Origin: Prorocentrum cordatum
Taxonomy: Eukaryota > Sar > Dinophyceae > Prorocentrales > Prorocentraceae
Length of the DNA: 64,000 nucleotides
Assembly (NCBI GenBank): GCA_963575745.1
Contig: CAUYUJ010006557.1
Span: 387,501 to 451,500 of the forward strand
Direction of reading: 5' to 3'
A program made the translations under genes and the position numbers. The notes under the pieces are model-generated. The model was not told where the DNA came from. It ran no database searches and saw nothing but the letters and a program-made list of their open reading frames with translations. This document shows positions 20,831-31,335 of this stretch, piece after piece (the first letter of the stretch is position 1; every line of letters starts with the position of its first letter).

Positions 20831-20984
20831 GGTCGGGCGTGTCCCTCTACAGGCGGATTGTGGACGAAAAATCAAGAACACCCCAAACATGCACAAACAT
20901 GCCCCAAACTAGTCTAAAAAGATCGTCCCCCGAATAATTTTGATTACTTTTGAGTATTCCTCCTGTAGAGGAACACGCCCGACT
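20831..20984. mobile_element. MITE family C, copy 4
   Basis: Ends GGTCGGGCGTGTCCCTCTAC and AACACGCCCGACTT. CATGGGAC is present on both sides (20821-20828 and 20988-20995), the clearest 8-bp direct repeat in the family. Confidence 0.85.
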
Positions 20985-21044
20985 TGACCATGGGACGAGA
21001 ATGACCACAGGCGGGCAGAGGGGCGAGAGGGACGGCGACCACAC

Positions 21045-21164
21045 TCAAACTGCTTCACTGTGCCGGCGATGCGACACCACAGTCGCGATCAACGCTACGA
21101 TACGACGGGCTGCGTCGAGGCACCGAAATCGAGAACGATCCCACACGGAGCCCTTCAACACGAG
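21045..21164 (-). CDS. Candidate terminal exon, unknown protein
   Basis: After a CGTCGCAG acceptor, a frame of 39 codons ends at TGA. The peptide has a basic start and a hydrophobic IVALIATVVS segment. GC3 bias is weak and nothing else supports it. Phase 0 fits after the exon at 24443-24544, but that is one of several possible continuations. Confidence 0.2.
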   Translation of the reverse strand, partial: LVLKGSVWDRSRFRCLDAARRIVALIATVVSHRRHSEAV

Positions 21165-21289
21165 CTGCGACGTGCAAGGTGAGACACGGCACAGAGCGCT
21201 CATGTACACATCGCATTGTAGCGTGCCCTTCGTATGCAAACGCATGAAGGCCAGCGTGCGTGTCAGACTCGGCGCACCACCCAGGGAAG

Positions 21290-21378
21290 AAGTGAGTGGG
21301 GCAAGCCTTCTCAGAGGCGGCGGGGCTTCTCAGAAGGCCGCCCGTCTTCTGAGAAGACGTCGTGGGAAGCTTCTCTGA
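21290..21378. repeat. Dispersed repeat X (TTCTCAGAAGG), copy 1
   Basis: Repeated TTCTCAGAAGG/CTTCTGAGAAG words. Related stretches lie at 21575-21600, 22935-23075 and 36000-36160. Confidence 0.6.
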
Positions 21379-21379
21379 G

Positions 21380-21562
21380 TATCGTTCATCCGATCCCCGT
21401 GGGCTGGGCCCCTCTGGCCGATCTACCCCCCTAGATGGGGATATAGGCCGTTCCCGTCGGGTTTCGAGGGGTGTATCCGCAACTGGGGGGGGGAATTTGG
21501 TGGGGGTCTCGAAGGGGATCGGGATGGGGATGGGGACGGGGGTCGGTTGAACGATACTGATT
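21380..21562 (+). repeat. Dispersed repeat Y, uninterrupted copy
   Basis: Contains CTGGCCGATCTAC, GGATATAGGC(C/T)GTTCC, GGGTTTC and GATCGG followed by TT(A/G)AACGATAC. The second copy at 47125-47465 is split by repeat G. Confidence 0.65.
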
Positions 21563-21639
21563 CTCAGCGGCCTTCTGCGCCCTCCGAGAAGGCCAGCCAC
21601 CTCTGCCTTCGCCCCGTAGGCGCGCCGCCGAGTCTGGCT

Positions 21640-21812
21640 GTCGGTTCCCAACTCGGACCTCCGCTGGCAGCTCGGGACGATCCCGACACCCCCGAAGCGC
21701 TCTCGGCCAGGCGCAGCTGCTTGGAAGCACCCCGGGCCCGGAAGACCTCCGGGAAGCCACGAAAACGCGGGAGCACGCCGAACTTCGAACCCCGGAAACG
21801 AACCCCGGAAAC
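21640..21812 (+). repeat. Dispersed repeat A, copy 2
   Basis: Same order of motifs as 1-165, and likewise followed by repeat B. Confidence 0.55.
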
Positions 21813-21894
21813 ATCTGCCCGCCACTCTGGGGCGCGCCGCCGACAGAACGAAGAGTCGCACGTCGTTCCCCCCCCGCCAAGCTCGGGGACCTTC

Positions 21895-22115
21895 TGACCC
21901 GGGTCAATCCAGACCCGGGTCAGTCAGGCCTTGCTGAATCCTGCAAAATCCTGCGCCCAAGCCCGGGTCAATGCGAAGGATCCTGCAAGATCCTGCAGGA
22001 TCCTGCACCCAGACCCGGGTCAATGCGACCCTGGAGCTGCAGGATCCTGCAGGATCCCGCGCTCTGGCTGACCCCCGCTTGCAATGACCCCCGTCTCTCG
22101 AGCCCCGCCAAGCTT
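21895..22115 (+). repeat. Dispersed repeat B, copy 2
   Basis: Opens TGACCCGGGTCAATCCAGA and contains several GGATCCTGCA words. Closest to 32312-32530. Confidence 0.75.
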
Positions 22116-22339
22116 CGGCAGGGCGGGAGCCGGGGCCCGCCCGCCGTGGCCCGGGGGCTCCCCCGGCGGCGCCTCCCGGTGGCCCGACCGGGCGAAGAGC
22201 GGCAGCAGCGTGGCGCGGAGGAGCGCGTGGATCTGGACGGCCTCGGCCCCGGCGGGATGAAAGAGGAAACGGTGAGGACATCGGGTTGCCCTGAGAGGTC
22301 TTCCCACTCTAGACCCCCCCCCCCAAGTAGGGGGTACCT

Positions 22340-22510
22340 AACATTCTTTGCGCGGCGACCTCACTGAAGGACTGGGCTCCCACCAATAGGGGGTAACCAT
22401 GCTTTATTGTTCCGCGGCATCCGCCGCGCAGCAACGACGACGACAGTACGACTACGATTGCGACTACGACTATGATGAGGACTCCTACTACTTCTGCCTC
22501 GTGCCAAGCC
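22340..22510 (+). repeat. Dispersed repeat U, copy 1
   Basis: Shares TGAAGGACTGGG, CCACCAATA, TCCGCGGCA(T/C)CCGCCGCGC and the ACGACTACGATTGCGACTAC core with 38760-38960. Confidence 0.65.
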
Positions 22511-22585
22511 TGAGGAGGATGAGGAGGGATGAGGAGGAGGAGGATGTGGAGGAGGAGGAGGAGGAGGAGGAGGAGGAGGGAGAGG
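22495..22585. repeat. (GGA)n microsatellite
   Basis: GAGGAGGAGG tract following repeat U. Confidence 0.9.
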
Positions 22586-22934
22586 TTTTTGGACCAGCCC
22601 TCTTCACCGCCGAGGGCAAAGGGGGGGAACCAATACTAAAGACCTTGAGCGATTAAGGAACAGTTTTGTCCTTTCTTGTTCATGGAGTCCAGATGCGAAG
22701 GGGAGCACTGACCCTCGCACTGTCAGGACGAACAAGCGAAATTGCTCCACTGCCTAAGGAACCCTGGATACATGACCCAGGGTCTGAGAGCTGGTGGGAC
22801 ACCAATTGAGGCTTGGCCATGGATATCACCGCCGCCCTCTTCAGATAAGGAATGCTCTGGGATCTGCGGCCTGCTGGGAACATTCCTTGACAAAAGCCCC
22901 CAACGTAGGCTGCGAGCGAGGGGAAGTGAGGAGG

Positions 22935-23075
22935 AGAAGGCTCTCTCAGAAGGAGGCGGGGCTTCTCAGAAGCTCTCGGGCCTTCTAAACAGTTAAGTGC
23001 CTTAGGGGGAGGCTCTGAACACTTCGCCGAAGGCTGGAGGCCTTCCGAGCCTTCTGAGAAGGCCAGCTACATCTC
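22935..23075. repeat. Dispersed repeat X, copy 2
   Basis: TCTCAGAAGGAGGCGGGGCTTC, then a GCCTTCTGAGAAGGCCAGC end. Confidence 0.6.
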
Positions 23076-23489
23076 ACCTCCCCCCCTGGGCGAGCCGCCG
23101 CGCCGAGAGGCAGAAGGATCGGGCCCGTGGGGGTTCGCAAGAATTTGTGCTCCCCTTCGACTCGGGCGTACCTCCATGGGGGGGGGAAGATGAATGCGGC
23201 TGTGGGAGAGTTCGGTGCCCCAGGGGGCGCCTTTCCTGTGGCCTTCGGCATCCCCCCCCCGTGCATCGACGCCTACCGCGATCCGCCCAGTCGACTTTGA
23301 CAAATCGATCCCCCCCATGGGGCGCGGCACAGGCAGGGAGGGCGGGCTCGACTGCGCGCAGAGGGCATCTGCACACCACCACCGTGCCAGAAAAGGGAAA
23401 TCCGGGGCCCCTGCATGGTGCACACGCCCTCCTGCTCGAGGTCAAGGTGTTCTTCAGACGAGGCCAGGACGAGGACAAATTCGGGTGAG
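23076..23489. other. No gene recognised
   Basis: G- and C-run-rich unique DNA without a supportable frame. Confidence 0.3.
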
Positions 23490-23790
23490 GATAAGCCGAG
23501 AATCTCTGAGATCAGGCGGCTCTCGAGGATGCCTCGGGCGCCCTGGCCTTCGAGCTCTCCGGAACGCGATGAGCGTTCCGGAGCGCTCTGGAGCAGTCTA
23601 TACGAAGACACAGCCAGGACCAAAACAGACCTGGACCTCGACTCGTCGCGGACCTCCGAGACCCAGCGGTTCTGGAATATGCATCGGGCGCCTCTGCCCG
23701 TCCAGCGCGAAAGGCTCCTCAAACGCTCCGAGGGCGTCCTGGAGCGCTCTGGAGCGATTTGTCCTGGCCTCCCACTGGAACGCTCTGGGC
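23490..23790 (+). repeat. Dispersed repeat G, two tandem copies
   Basis: Two diverged ~150-bp units, each with a GGCG(C/G)-TC-GGAGGATGC-like section and a GGAACGC...GAGCG section. Confidence 0.6.
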
Positions 23791-24442
23791 ACGATTGGTC
23801 CTGGTCCCAAGGGCACTTGGCCCCTGCGAAGTAGACCGTTGCGAAGTAGACCGTGATGGTACCTTCCTGCGCAGCGGGGGCCCGACGGGCCTTCGCCATG
23901 GGCAGGGTGTAGACTGAGGCTAATGGCCTGACGGTCGCCCAGGACGAGGAGAGGGCTCGAGGCTTCTTATTGGGACTCGGGGGGCCCAGCAAGAGGGCGC
24001 CCTCAGAACCTGGTGGTCCATCGGCCAAGGGCGTCTGCCCCCTCCAGGACCTGGGGTGCCGCGATTCCCCGCCCGATGCGTAGGGTCAAGGATGGGCCTG
24101 GTCAGGCACGAAAGTATACCCGCCAGTCGGAAGAGGTCGGTGGAAGCATGGAGGAAGCCGGATAAAGTAGATTGGATTCGTGCCCGCCCAACGCACAACA
24201 AGAACAACAAACACATACCGATTCTTGAAGTAGGAAGGCGCTTGCAGGAGACGTTTTGGATCAGGATCTCCGAGCACACCCACTTCCAACGACTGGCGCG
24301 TAGAGCTGCCCCCTGCGGAGGGAGCGCGCGCCGCAGCTTGCGCCGCCTCGAACATCATGAGGAACGCCAGCACGAGCTTCGCAGTGGTCAGCGCGACGAG
24401 CCTCACGGGCGGGGCCGACGCGACGCCGGGCCGAGGCCTCAC

Positions 24443-24544
24443 CTTCTCGCTGTTGCAGCAGGCGCGGTGCCGCCAGATTGACTGCTGAGGGAAGTGCTCT
24501 GGGACCTCGTAGGCCTGCCGGGCCTCAGACGCATCGCCCTCCAT
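24443..24544 (-). CDS. Candidate exon 6 of the inferred minus-strand gene
   Basis: A 102-nt segment between a CGAGACAG acceptor and a consensus GAGAAG|GTGAGG donor, 34 codons in phase 0 at both ends, about 85 percent GC3. The peptide starts MEGDASEARQAYEVPEHF and ends ACCNSEK, with no recognised domain. It joins in frame to 33017-33091, whose acidic end it would continue. The ATG at its 5' end could instead make it a first coding exon. Reading through the donor, the frame stays open and encodes a hydrophobic stretch (LVLAFLMMF), so an unspliced ORF is the main alternative. Confidence 0.35.
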
Positions 24545-24589
24545 CTGTCTCGATGTTTGTTCGTAGTTGCATAGGTACACGTGCTAGGG

Positions 24590-25200
24590 CTGACCTGAAC
24601 ATTGTTCGCGAAAAGTTGTACCCGCACTGTTCACGAACAATTCGTTCTGAACATCTTTGTCCCTCCTCGACCGGGCGTCCGTGGTCAAGGCCCGTGGGGG
24701 CCTTGGAGTACGCGAACAGATGTTTCTGAACCGTTGATGAACAATTGGCGAGCACCTAGGTACGAACATGTTTTCCCACCCTTCTGGGTACATTATTCGG
24801 AGGCGACGGTCGGGGCGAACAGCCCACGGGGGAAACAATACACGTACTCGCCCGGGAGCCTCGCCGAAGGCGCAGACCATGGTCGCCCCTGGATACGTGT
24901 ACGGATCTCCCCTGGGCTATTCACCCTCATCGCCGCCCCCGAGTTGTAGGCCTCGAGACCCTGGCCAGGAAGCCCCCCAGGGCAGCTCCAGGGGGTCGGC
25001 TCCCGACGCGGCCCGGGCCCGTGGTGCTCCTCACTCGACCCCGCCGTGGTCGTCTCCAGGGGGCGGGGGCAGGGATGAGAGGGCGGCCCCACGAAGCGGA
25101 GGAGGAGGAACGATCGATCGATTGAGCTCTCGGGCCAGTTCGGTGCTACTCCCCCTCGACTAGGAGCTGAGCTGGGTTTAAATTTTCAGTATGGCCTAGC
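24590..25200. other. No gene recognised
   Basis: Unique sequence with repeated GAACA(A/T)-type words (24595-24780) that may be an old foldback. No protein call. Confidence 0.3.
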
Positions 25201-25266
25201 TGTGTTCACTTCGCAGAGAGAGTGTCGCTGGTGCCGAGGTGGCGCTCTGGCCCTACCTGCACCCTA

Positions 25267-25355
25267 GGAGGAGGATGCGGAGGAGGAGGCGGAGGAGGAG
25301 GCCGAGGAGGAGTCGGAGGAAGAGGCGGAGGAGGAGGCGGAGGAAGAGGCGGAGG
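25267..25355. repeat. (GGAGGC)n/(GGA)n tract
   Basis: AGGAGGCGGAGGAGG-type repeat. Confidence 0.9.
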
Positions 25356-25589
25356 CCTCATGATGGCCTTGCAAGGCCTAAGAAGATGCTCCCGCGACTG
25401 GGACGAAGAGATCCCCCTAAGAGGCCACAGGCAACCCAAGAGAGCACCGGGAGCTGCCTCAGCTCGCCAAAGAGAGCCCCCACCCCTCCCCAGAAACGCC
25501 CAGAGGAAACGCTCCTCAGGATGGCCCTAAGAGGCTCCAAAACTGCCCCGGGATCTGAGGAAGTCTCCGGCGAAGGCGCGATTTCCAAA

Positions 25590-25895
25590 TCCGCTGGCCC
25601 CCTTGCGGGGCCATCAGGCTGCGAAGATTTGGCTTCCTCTCTCCCTGTGCCAGTTCCAGATTCAAGTCTCCAACGTTACATTCCTCCTGTGCTTCCTACT
25701 GTAAATTGTAAATTGTACTCAAGTCTTCATTCTGCTTCCTACTGTGCCTCCAGATTCAAGTCTTCATTCTGCTTCCTACTGTAAATTGTTGCTGAACGCG
25801 CGAGGGGGGGAAGCCCCAAACCAGCCATTTTACCACGCCCAGATCGCGTTGTCTGAATTCCTGAGGGGGGGGGGGCGTGGGACCAGTAAAAATAC
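25590..25895 (+). repeat. Dispersed repeat N, copy 3 (expanded)
   Basis: Has the same CCCCCTTGCGGGG start as 5316 but an internal triplication of TTCTGCTTCCTACTGT. Confidence 0.65.
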
Positions 25896-25904
25896 CTGAA
25901 TTTC

Positions 25905-26350
25905 GCGCCACCGAGGCCATCATTCACTAAGAAAGTACTGCATATTCGCGTTCCCGAAGCCATGAACCTTCGAAAGTATGCCATGCGCGCGTCCCCGAAA
26001 CCACAAACCCTCGTCAAGTACACGATGGTTGCGTTCCCGAAGCCATAACACCCTCGCACATTACATGATGTTTGCGTCCCCGAGGCCATACACTTGCGTA
26101 AATTACACGTTGTTCGCGTCCCCTGAGCCATGAACCCTCGTCACTTACCAAATAGCAGCGCCTCCGAAACCATTAACCCTCGCACATTATATAATACTCG
26201 CGTTCTCGAAGCCATCAGCAATCGTAAACTACGCAACGTGTGCGTGTTCGAAGCCATCAACCACTCTGGTAATGTATGCACTCTTTGCGTCCCCGAGGCC
26301 ATACACCCGAATCAATTATGCAATGCTCGCGTTTCCGAACCATAAACCCT
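25905..26350 (+). repeat. ~43-bp tandem repeat (about 10 copies)
   Basis: Unit resembles CCATGAACCCTCGTAAATTA followed by a CGCGTTCCCGAAG-type end. Diverged but regularly spaced. Confidence 0.85.
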
Positions 26351-26359
26351 CGTAACCGA

Positions 26360-26480
26360 CACTGCTTCACGTCACCGTCCAGACGTCCCAACACAGCTCT
26401 GGCGAATCCCATTCTAAGAGAGGGGGGCCAGCGGCAGGGGACAAGGCCCTTACGGATAAATCGTGAGAAAATCCACAGCG
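26360..26480 (+). repeat. Dispersed repeat M, copy 2
   Basis: Shares CATTCTAAGAGAGGGG, GCGGCAGGGG and CCCTTACGGATAA with 7620-7720. Confidence 0.5.
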
Positions 26481-26499
26481 AGAGCGTGATTCCTAAGCG

Positions 26500-26933
26500 T
26501 CGAGGGCGCGGCGTCTGAATCAATGCAAGGTCCTTCGCGAGCGCGAAATTCCCGTATAAATTGTGAGACAGTCCAGCGCGAGAGCGCGATTTCGGGAATC
26601 AGTAGTGAGGACATCTCAAGCGGGAGCCGTTGTTGTTTTGTAAATCGAGAGCCAGGGGTACGGTTTGGTGACGCACCACTTTCGTTGAAAAAACAAAATG
26701 GGAGCCCCGGGAGAAGCATTTTAAGTAAACATGCAATGGTTACCGACGAGGGGAGATCTACAACAATGATTATTTAGAAATGGGGTTCCGACAACAACAA
26801 CAAAATCAAAAACACCACCAACAACAACAACACCTGCACCACCACCAACAACACATACAGCAACACTAACAGCAACTGGCACAACAACAACAACAGCAAC
26901 ACCAACAACAACAACAACACAAACAACAACACC

Positions 26934-26974
<41 letters not shown>

Positions 26975-27420
26975 CCACAACCATTACATCAACAAAAACA
27001 ACGAGGGCGCGGCGTCTGAATGATTGCGAGGAGGTCCCACGCGAGCGTGCGATTCCTGTATAAAATGTGAGGCAGTCCCGCGCGAGAGAGCGATTTGGGG
27101 AATGAGTTGTGCGGACATCTCAAACGGGAACCGTTGTTATTAACCGCGGGCCAGGGATACGGTTTGGTGCCACCCCACTTCCCACTGTAAAACTACAGGG
27201 TGCGAGCCCCGGGAACAATATTTCAATTGAAAAACACAGTGGTTACCGGGGGGGATCAACAACCATCGGTTATTCCTTAGACATGAGAACCCAACAGCAG
27301 CACCACAACCAACAACAACAACAGCAGCAGCAACACCAGCAACAAAACACACAAGCAACAACAACAAACCCACCACCAACAACATCAACAACAACAATGA
27401 TTTTACCCTCATGCGCGATG
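26500..27420 (+). repeat. Tandem ~500-bp unit (2 copies), each ending in an (AAC)n tract
   Basis: Copy one 26503-27000, copy two about 27004-27400. Shared: AGGGCGCGGCGTCTGAAT, CGATTT-GGGAAT, GGACATCTCAA, ACGGTTTGGTG, GAGCCCCGGGA and CAATGGTTACCG or CAGTGGTTACCG, then AAC repeats. The AAC tract is thus part of the duplicated unit. Confidence 0.85.
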
Positions 27421-27639
27421 CTTCCACACGAAACATGCGACCATCATGGTAACCATCCCCACCATGGGGGATTATTGTTTTATCGCGGGGGTCCGTTATT
27501 CCCATTCCCAGATAAACTGCCCAATGAGGTCTTGCAAACACCTCCTCCGGGGAATTTCAACACGTCCCGCCTCGAAAACACGTGCTCGCGCCCTGCTGCG
27601 CCGATGCGAGACCGCCTGTGGAAGTCCAGCCAAGGGTAA

Positions 27640-28330
27640 AGCACAAGGAAGTAACGAGCGACAGGACAGGCTTGGTGGGGATGGGGGCTGTCGGCGGCGA
27701 GGCAAGGACCTGGCCCTGAATAGAAAGGGACGAAGTCTCGATCAGGGGTGCTGCTTTTGCTGGGAGCGGCGCCACTGCAGAAGAGAGTAGGGCGCTAATC
27801 CAGCTTGAAACAAAAACAAGTCTTGAGCGGGAGCGCTGGTTTTGTTGGGACGGCGGTTGTCGGCGGCGAGGAAGAACACCGCCTTGAGAAAGAACGGGGG
27901 AAGCCTCGAGCAAGAGCAGCGGTTTTGTTGGGGCGGGGGCTGTCGGCGGCGAGGAACAGCACCGCCCTCAGGAAAAACGCGAGGAGGTCTCGAGCGGGAG
28001 CGCTGTTCTTGCTGAGGCGGCGCCAATTCAAAAGAAAGTATATGGCCCCTGTCCATGGTGAAGCGGGAGGGCGTCTCGGGCGGGAGCGCTGGTCTTGTCG
28101 GGGCGACGGCTTTCGGCGGCGAGCCCGACCGCCACTCTCGAGCGGGAGCGGTGTGTTTGCTGGGGGCGGCGCCGATGAGAGAAAGAGTGGCGCGCCAGTG
28201 CAAGGTAAAACGGGAAGAAGTCTCGAGCGGGAACGTTGGTTTTGTTAGGGCGGCGGTTTTCGGCGGCGAGCAAGAGCACGGGCTCTCAGTAAAACAAGGG
28301 ATTTCTCGAGCGGGAACGTTGTTGTTGTCG
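27640..28330 (+). repeat. ~84-bp tandem repeat (about 8 copies)
   Basis: Units start (T)CTCGAGCGGGAGCGCTG and contain TTTTGTTGG, GGCGGCGAG and a variable tail. Starts near 27822, 27906, 27990, 28076, 28137, 28222 and 28303. Because 84 is divisible by three, open frames repeat with the unit, which accounts for the overlapping ORFs on both strands. Confidence 0.85.
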
Positions 28331-28464
28331 GGGGGGCTGGCGTTGGTGCCCCCCTTAATCGCTCAAGCTCGAGCCCAATGTTCAACGAACATGTAGCTGG
28401 CGCCAAGGCGAGGGCGTCAGGGCGCCTGGGGCGGCCCATCAATAATGATTGCTTTTTGCTTAAC

Positions 28465-28640
28465 ATTCAACAGCATTGCAGCAACAACAACAATAGCAGC
28501 AACAGCAGCAGCAACAACAACAAGGGAACACGGACACTGGGGGCCCACGGAGATTTGAACCCAAGCGTTTCAGGCAATCTTTGTGATCGAGCGCTCGGCC
28601 GCCACGATGCTGCGCGGGGCGCAGCGCGCCCCCGCCGCTA
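28465..28640 (-). repeat. SINE-like segment with B-box-like motif and (TTG)n tail
   Basis: Minus strand: GGTTCAAATCT (28551-28561) resembles the tRNA B box GGTTCGAATCC. It is followed by CCGTGGGCCCCCAGTGTCC and then a (TTG)n tract. A related CCGTGGGTCCCCAGTGTCC precedes the AAC tract at 30655 on the plus strand. The flanks do not form a proper tRNA acceptor or T stem, so it is not called a tRNA. Confidence 0.35.
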
Positions 28641-28693
28641 TCGCCCCCCTGTAGCGGCGATCCCGCCGACGTAGCACAACTAGCTACTGAGCT

Positions 28694-29540
28694 CTAGGCG
28701 GCGCTCGGCCCAAAGCGGGCCTGCGCGCAGCTACTTACGACGTCCTCACCAGGCTGGCCACGCTCTCCCACAGCGCGGCGCCCGGGCACGCCACGTTCTG
28801 CCTCCACTGCCACGACGCGACGTACGCGCGCAAGTCCGGGTTCACGGCGCGACCCTTGGCGGCCTTCAAAGTCCGCGGGATGTACACCTTCATGTACTTC
28901 CACAGTGTCCATTGCTTGCGTGCCAGTCAAGCGGGACTGCCCCCTCTTCTTCTTGGCAATGAATTTCGTGTACTGCCGCTCCTGGTGAACCACCGCCGAC
29001 AGCGTGATGTTGGAGCCTGCCTTGTTCTGCTGCTCGACGATCTTGGGCCATGCCAGCGCCCCGTCGGAGAAGAGAAACAGCTTCTTTTTCTTCGCCAGTC
29101 TGTTCATGGTGCCCGGCTTGAGAACCTCGCCCGGCGCCTCGGGCGGCGGCGCCGTGCCAGGCGGCACCACGCGGACTGGAAGTGGGGCGACGGTCACCTT
29201 GCCACCTCGCCCACAAAGCCCAACGTAGCGAACGTGGACCACGTAGTGCTTGGGTTCCACGAACTACGTTCCTAAGATCGAGCTGGGGCGGAACACCTGC
29301 ATCGCGCAGTCCCCGATATTGAAGTAGGTTAGCTGGCGCCCGATCACCGTGGCGACCGCGACGCACGTGGGCCCCAACGCGGCGGTTTGGCCCTTCGACA
29401 TCTGCACGAGGCGGCGCAGCCACGCACCCTTGGAGGAAGTGTCGACCGCTGCTGCGCCGTACCCGACAGCCGCAGCGACCTGCTGGTCGTACTCCGCGCG
29501 GTCCGTGGTAGCCTTGGTGTTTCTAACGCATAGTTGTTTT
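28694..29540 (-). pseudogene. Broken DDE transposase, ISXO2/Merlin-like
   Basis: Transposases of the IS1595/Merlin group cut and paste DNA with a DDE/N-E active site. Here the minus frame from 29260 reads KHYVVHVRYVGL, then LFLFSDGALAWPKI (a plausible catalytic Asp), VVHQERQYTKF and RLTGTQA. One base must be skipped near 28907 to continue as WTLWKYMKVYIPRTLKA, then NPDLRAYVASWQWRQN, ending at a TAA near 28738. This order (S/T-DG---W, VxH, GTQ, W--LK--iP, Y--SW-WR-N) is that of ISXO2-like domains common in dinoflagellate genomes. Upstream, the same frame (29272-29540) is open but separated by an in-frame TAG. At least one stop and one frameshift, so inactive as read. No terminal inverted repeats found. 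Confidence 0.6.
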
Positions 29541-29569
29541 TTTCTTTGTTTCTTTTTTGTTTTGTGTAT

Positions 29570-29719
29570 TTAATTGTTGCGCATGGCCTCGAAGCGCCGG
29601 CGTAAGTTGTGGCGGACGCAGTCCCGCAGGTCCTGCGACAGCGCCTCGGGGCGCAAGGGCGGCGGCGCGCCGCCCACGCCGTCGAACGCGGCGGCCCAGT
29701 GTGCGTCGTGCGCGGTCAT
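29570..29719 (-). CDS. Candidate small coding segment upstream of the transposase
   Basis: A minus frame with strong GC3 bias from ATG 29719 to TAA, 49 codons (peptide includes LSQDLRDCVRHNLRRRF). It is followed by an A-rich ~50-nt stretch and then the transposase frame. It might be the N-terminal part of the same broken transposase, separated by a small intron-like insertion, but the phases do not join cleanly with GT-AG sites. Function unknown. Confidence 0.3.
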   Translation of the reverse strand: MTAHDAHWAAAFDGVGGAPPPLRPEALSQDLRDCVRHNLRRRFEAMRNN

Positions 29720-29746
29720 GTCCGCGTGTGCGGACCCGCCGAGGTC

Positions 29747-29912
29747 GGGCATTGCACCCGAAAGAGTTGGGCATTGCACCCGAAGGGTTGGGCATTGCAC
29801 CCGAAAGGTCGGGCATTGTACCCGAAAGAATTGGGCATTGCACCCGACGCAGTGGGCATTGCGCCCAGACTATTGGGCATTGCACCCCCAAGAGTTGGGC
29901 ATTAGACCCAGA
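29747..29912 (+). repeat. 21-22-bp tandem repeat, about 8 copies
   Basis: GGGCATTGCACCCGAAAGAG and variants, regularly spaced. Confidence 0.95.
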
Positions 29913-30068
29913 TTGTATTCTCCTCCTCCTCCTCCTCCTCTTGCCCTTACCTCGAATGGGCATGCGCAGCCCGAACACCAGGTCCCACGATGGTTCCCAC
30001 CGAGGAGGTCCCCCAAGCATCCACACTCAAAACGATGCTCAGACAACCAAATAAAATCACGCGGAAAA

Positions 30069-30143
30069 AATGAGAGGTAGATCTTGGTATGGGGGGGCAA
30101 GCTATATGGACGCCACCCCCCCTTCCACCAGGATCTACCTCAC
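30069..30143. repeat. Small foldback
   Basis: GAGGTAGATC near the start and GATCTACCTC near the end are reverse complements, with a G-run and a matching C-run inside. Confidence 0.5.
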
Positions 30144-30236
30144 CTTTCTTCTGCAGGGGTCAAGGGGACCTACGGGTTTACGTAAGAGGAACCGCTCTCG
30201 TTGCCCCACTCATCTTCTCCATTCCTCTTTCTCCGG

Positions 30237-30494
30237 ATGCTCTGTATCGTCGGCCACCAAACATTGCTAGGTTCTTTAAGTTCTATAACATCCGACAGCG
30301 AAGGGCCACCAAACACTGCTATGCTCTATAATTTATATAATTCCTGCAACCATTCGAGACCGCCTGGGATTGTTGCAGGAATTAGAGAAATTATAAAACT
30401 TATAGAGCATAGCAGTGTTTGGTGGCCCTTCGCTTTCGGATGTTATAGAACTTATAGAACATAGCAGTGTTTGGTGGCCGACGATACAGAGCAT
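30237..30494. mobile_element. 258-bp foldback (near-perfect inverted repeat)
   Basis: Left arm 30237-30350 and right arm 30372-30494 are reverse complements with few mismatches and indels, around a 21-nt loop. Each arm contains two related copies of a GGCCACCAAACA(C/T)TGCTA-start motif and is AT-richer than its surroundings. No coding capacity. Consistent with a foldback or MITE element, and its RNA would be a long hairpin. Confidence 0.85.
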
Positions 30495-30654
30495 GAGGCG
30501 GCGACTGAGGGCGATCACGCTACTGTTTTCGAAGCTTCCGAAACCGATCGCCCCTCCCCTGGCCAGGAGTCAACGATGTTCAGCAATGGCTTTCAAAACG
30601 ATCGGTCTCAAGACACTGTTGGGAAACCCGTGGGTCCCCAGTGTCCTTGTTGCC

Positions 30655-30691
<37 letters not shown>

Positions 30692-30957
30692 GCAACAACA
30701 CCACACACAACACCAACACCAACAGCAGCAACAACGCCAGCAATAACAACACCACCACCAACAACAACAGCAGCAACGACACCACCAAAAACAACACCAC
30801 CACCAACAACAGCAGCAGCAGCAACAGCACCAACGACAACAACAACAGCAGCAACAGCAACAACACCAGCAACCACACCACCACCAACAACAGCAGCAGC
30901 AACAACACCAACACCAACACCAACACCAACACCAATACCAACACCACAACCACCACC

Positions 30958-30988
<31 letters not shown>

Positions 30989-31091
30989 GCAACAACCATA
31001 ACATCAGCAACAACAACAACAACAACAACACAAACAAAAACAACAACAACAACAACAACAACAACACCAACAACAACAACAACAGCAACAA

Positions 31092-31135
<44 letters not shown>

Positions 31136-31185
31136 ACAACACCAACAACAACACCAACACCAACAACAACAACAACAACAACACC

Positions 31186-31234
<49 letters not shown>

Positions 31235-31335
31235 GCAACACCAATCACACCAACGACAACACCAACCACAACATCAACACTACCGACAACAACAGCAGCA
31301 ACAACACCAACACCAACACCAACACCAACACCGAA
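30655..31335. repeat. (AAC)n microsatellite, ~680 bp
   Basis: CAACAACAAC with ACC, AGC and GAC variants. It gives long poly-Gln, poly-Asn and poly-Thr frames on plus and poly-Leu and poly-Val frames on minus, all repeat-driven. Confidence 0.97.

Noticed and set aside
27742-28248. Overlapping 110-150-residue frames on both strands
   Set aside because: The 84-bp repeat is a multiple of three, so open frames on both strands follow from the repeat.
28551-28640. tRNA gene on minus
   Set aside because: Only the B-box-like word fits; the T stem is mispaired and no matching acceptor 5' strand is present.
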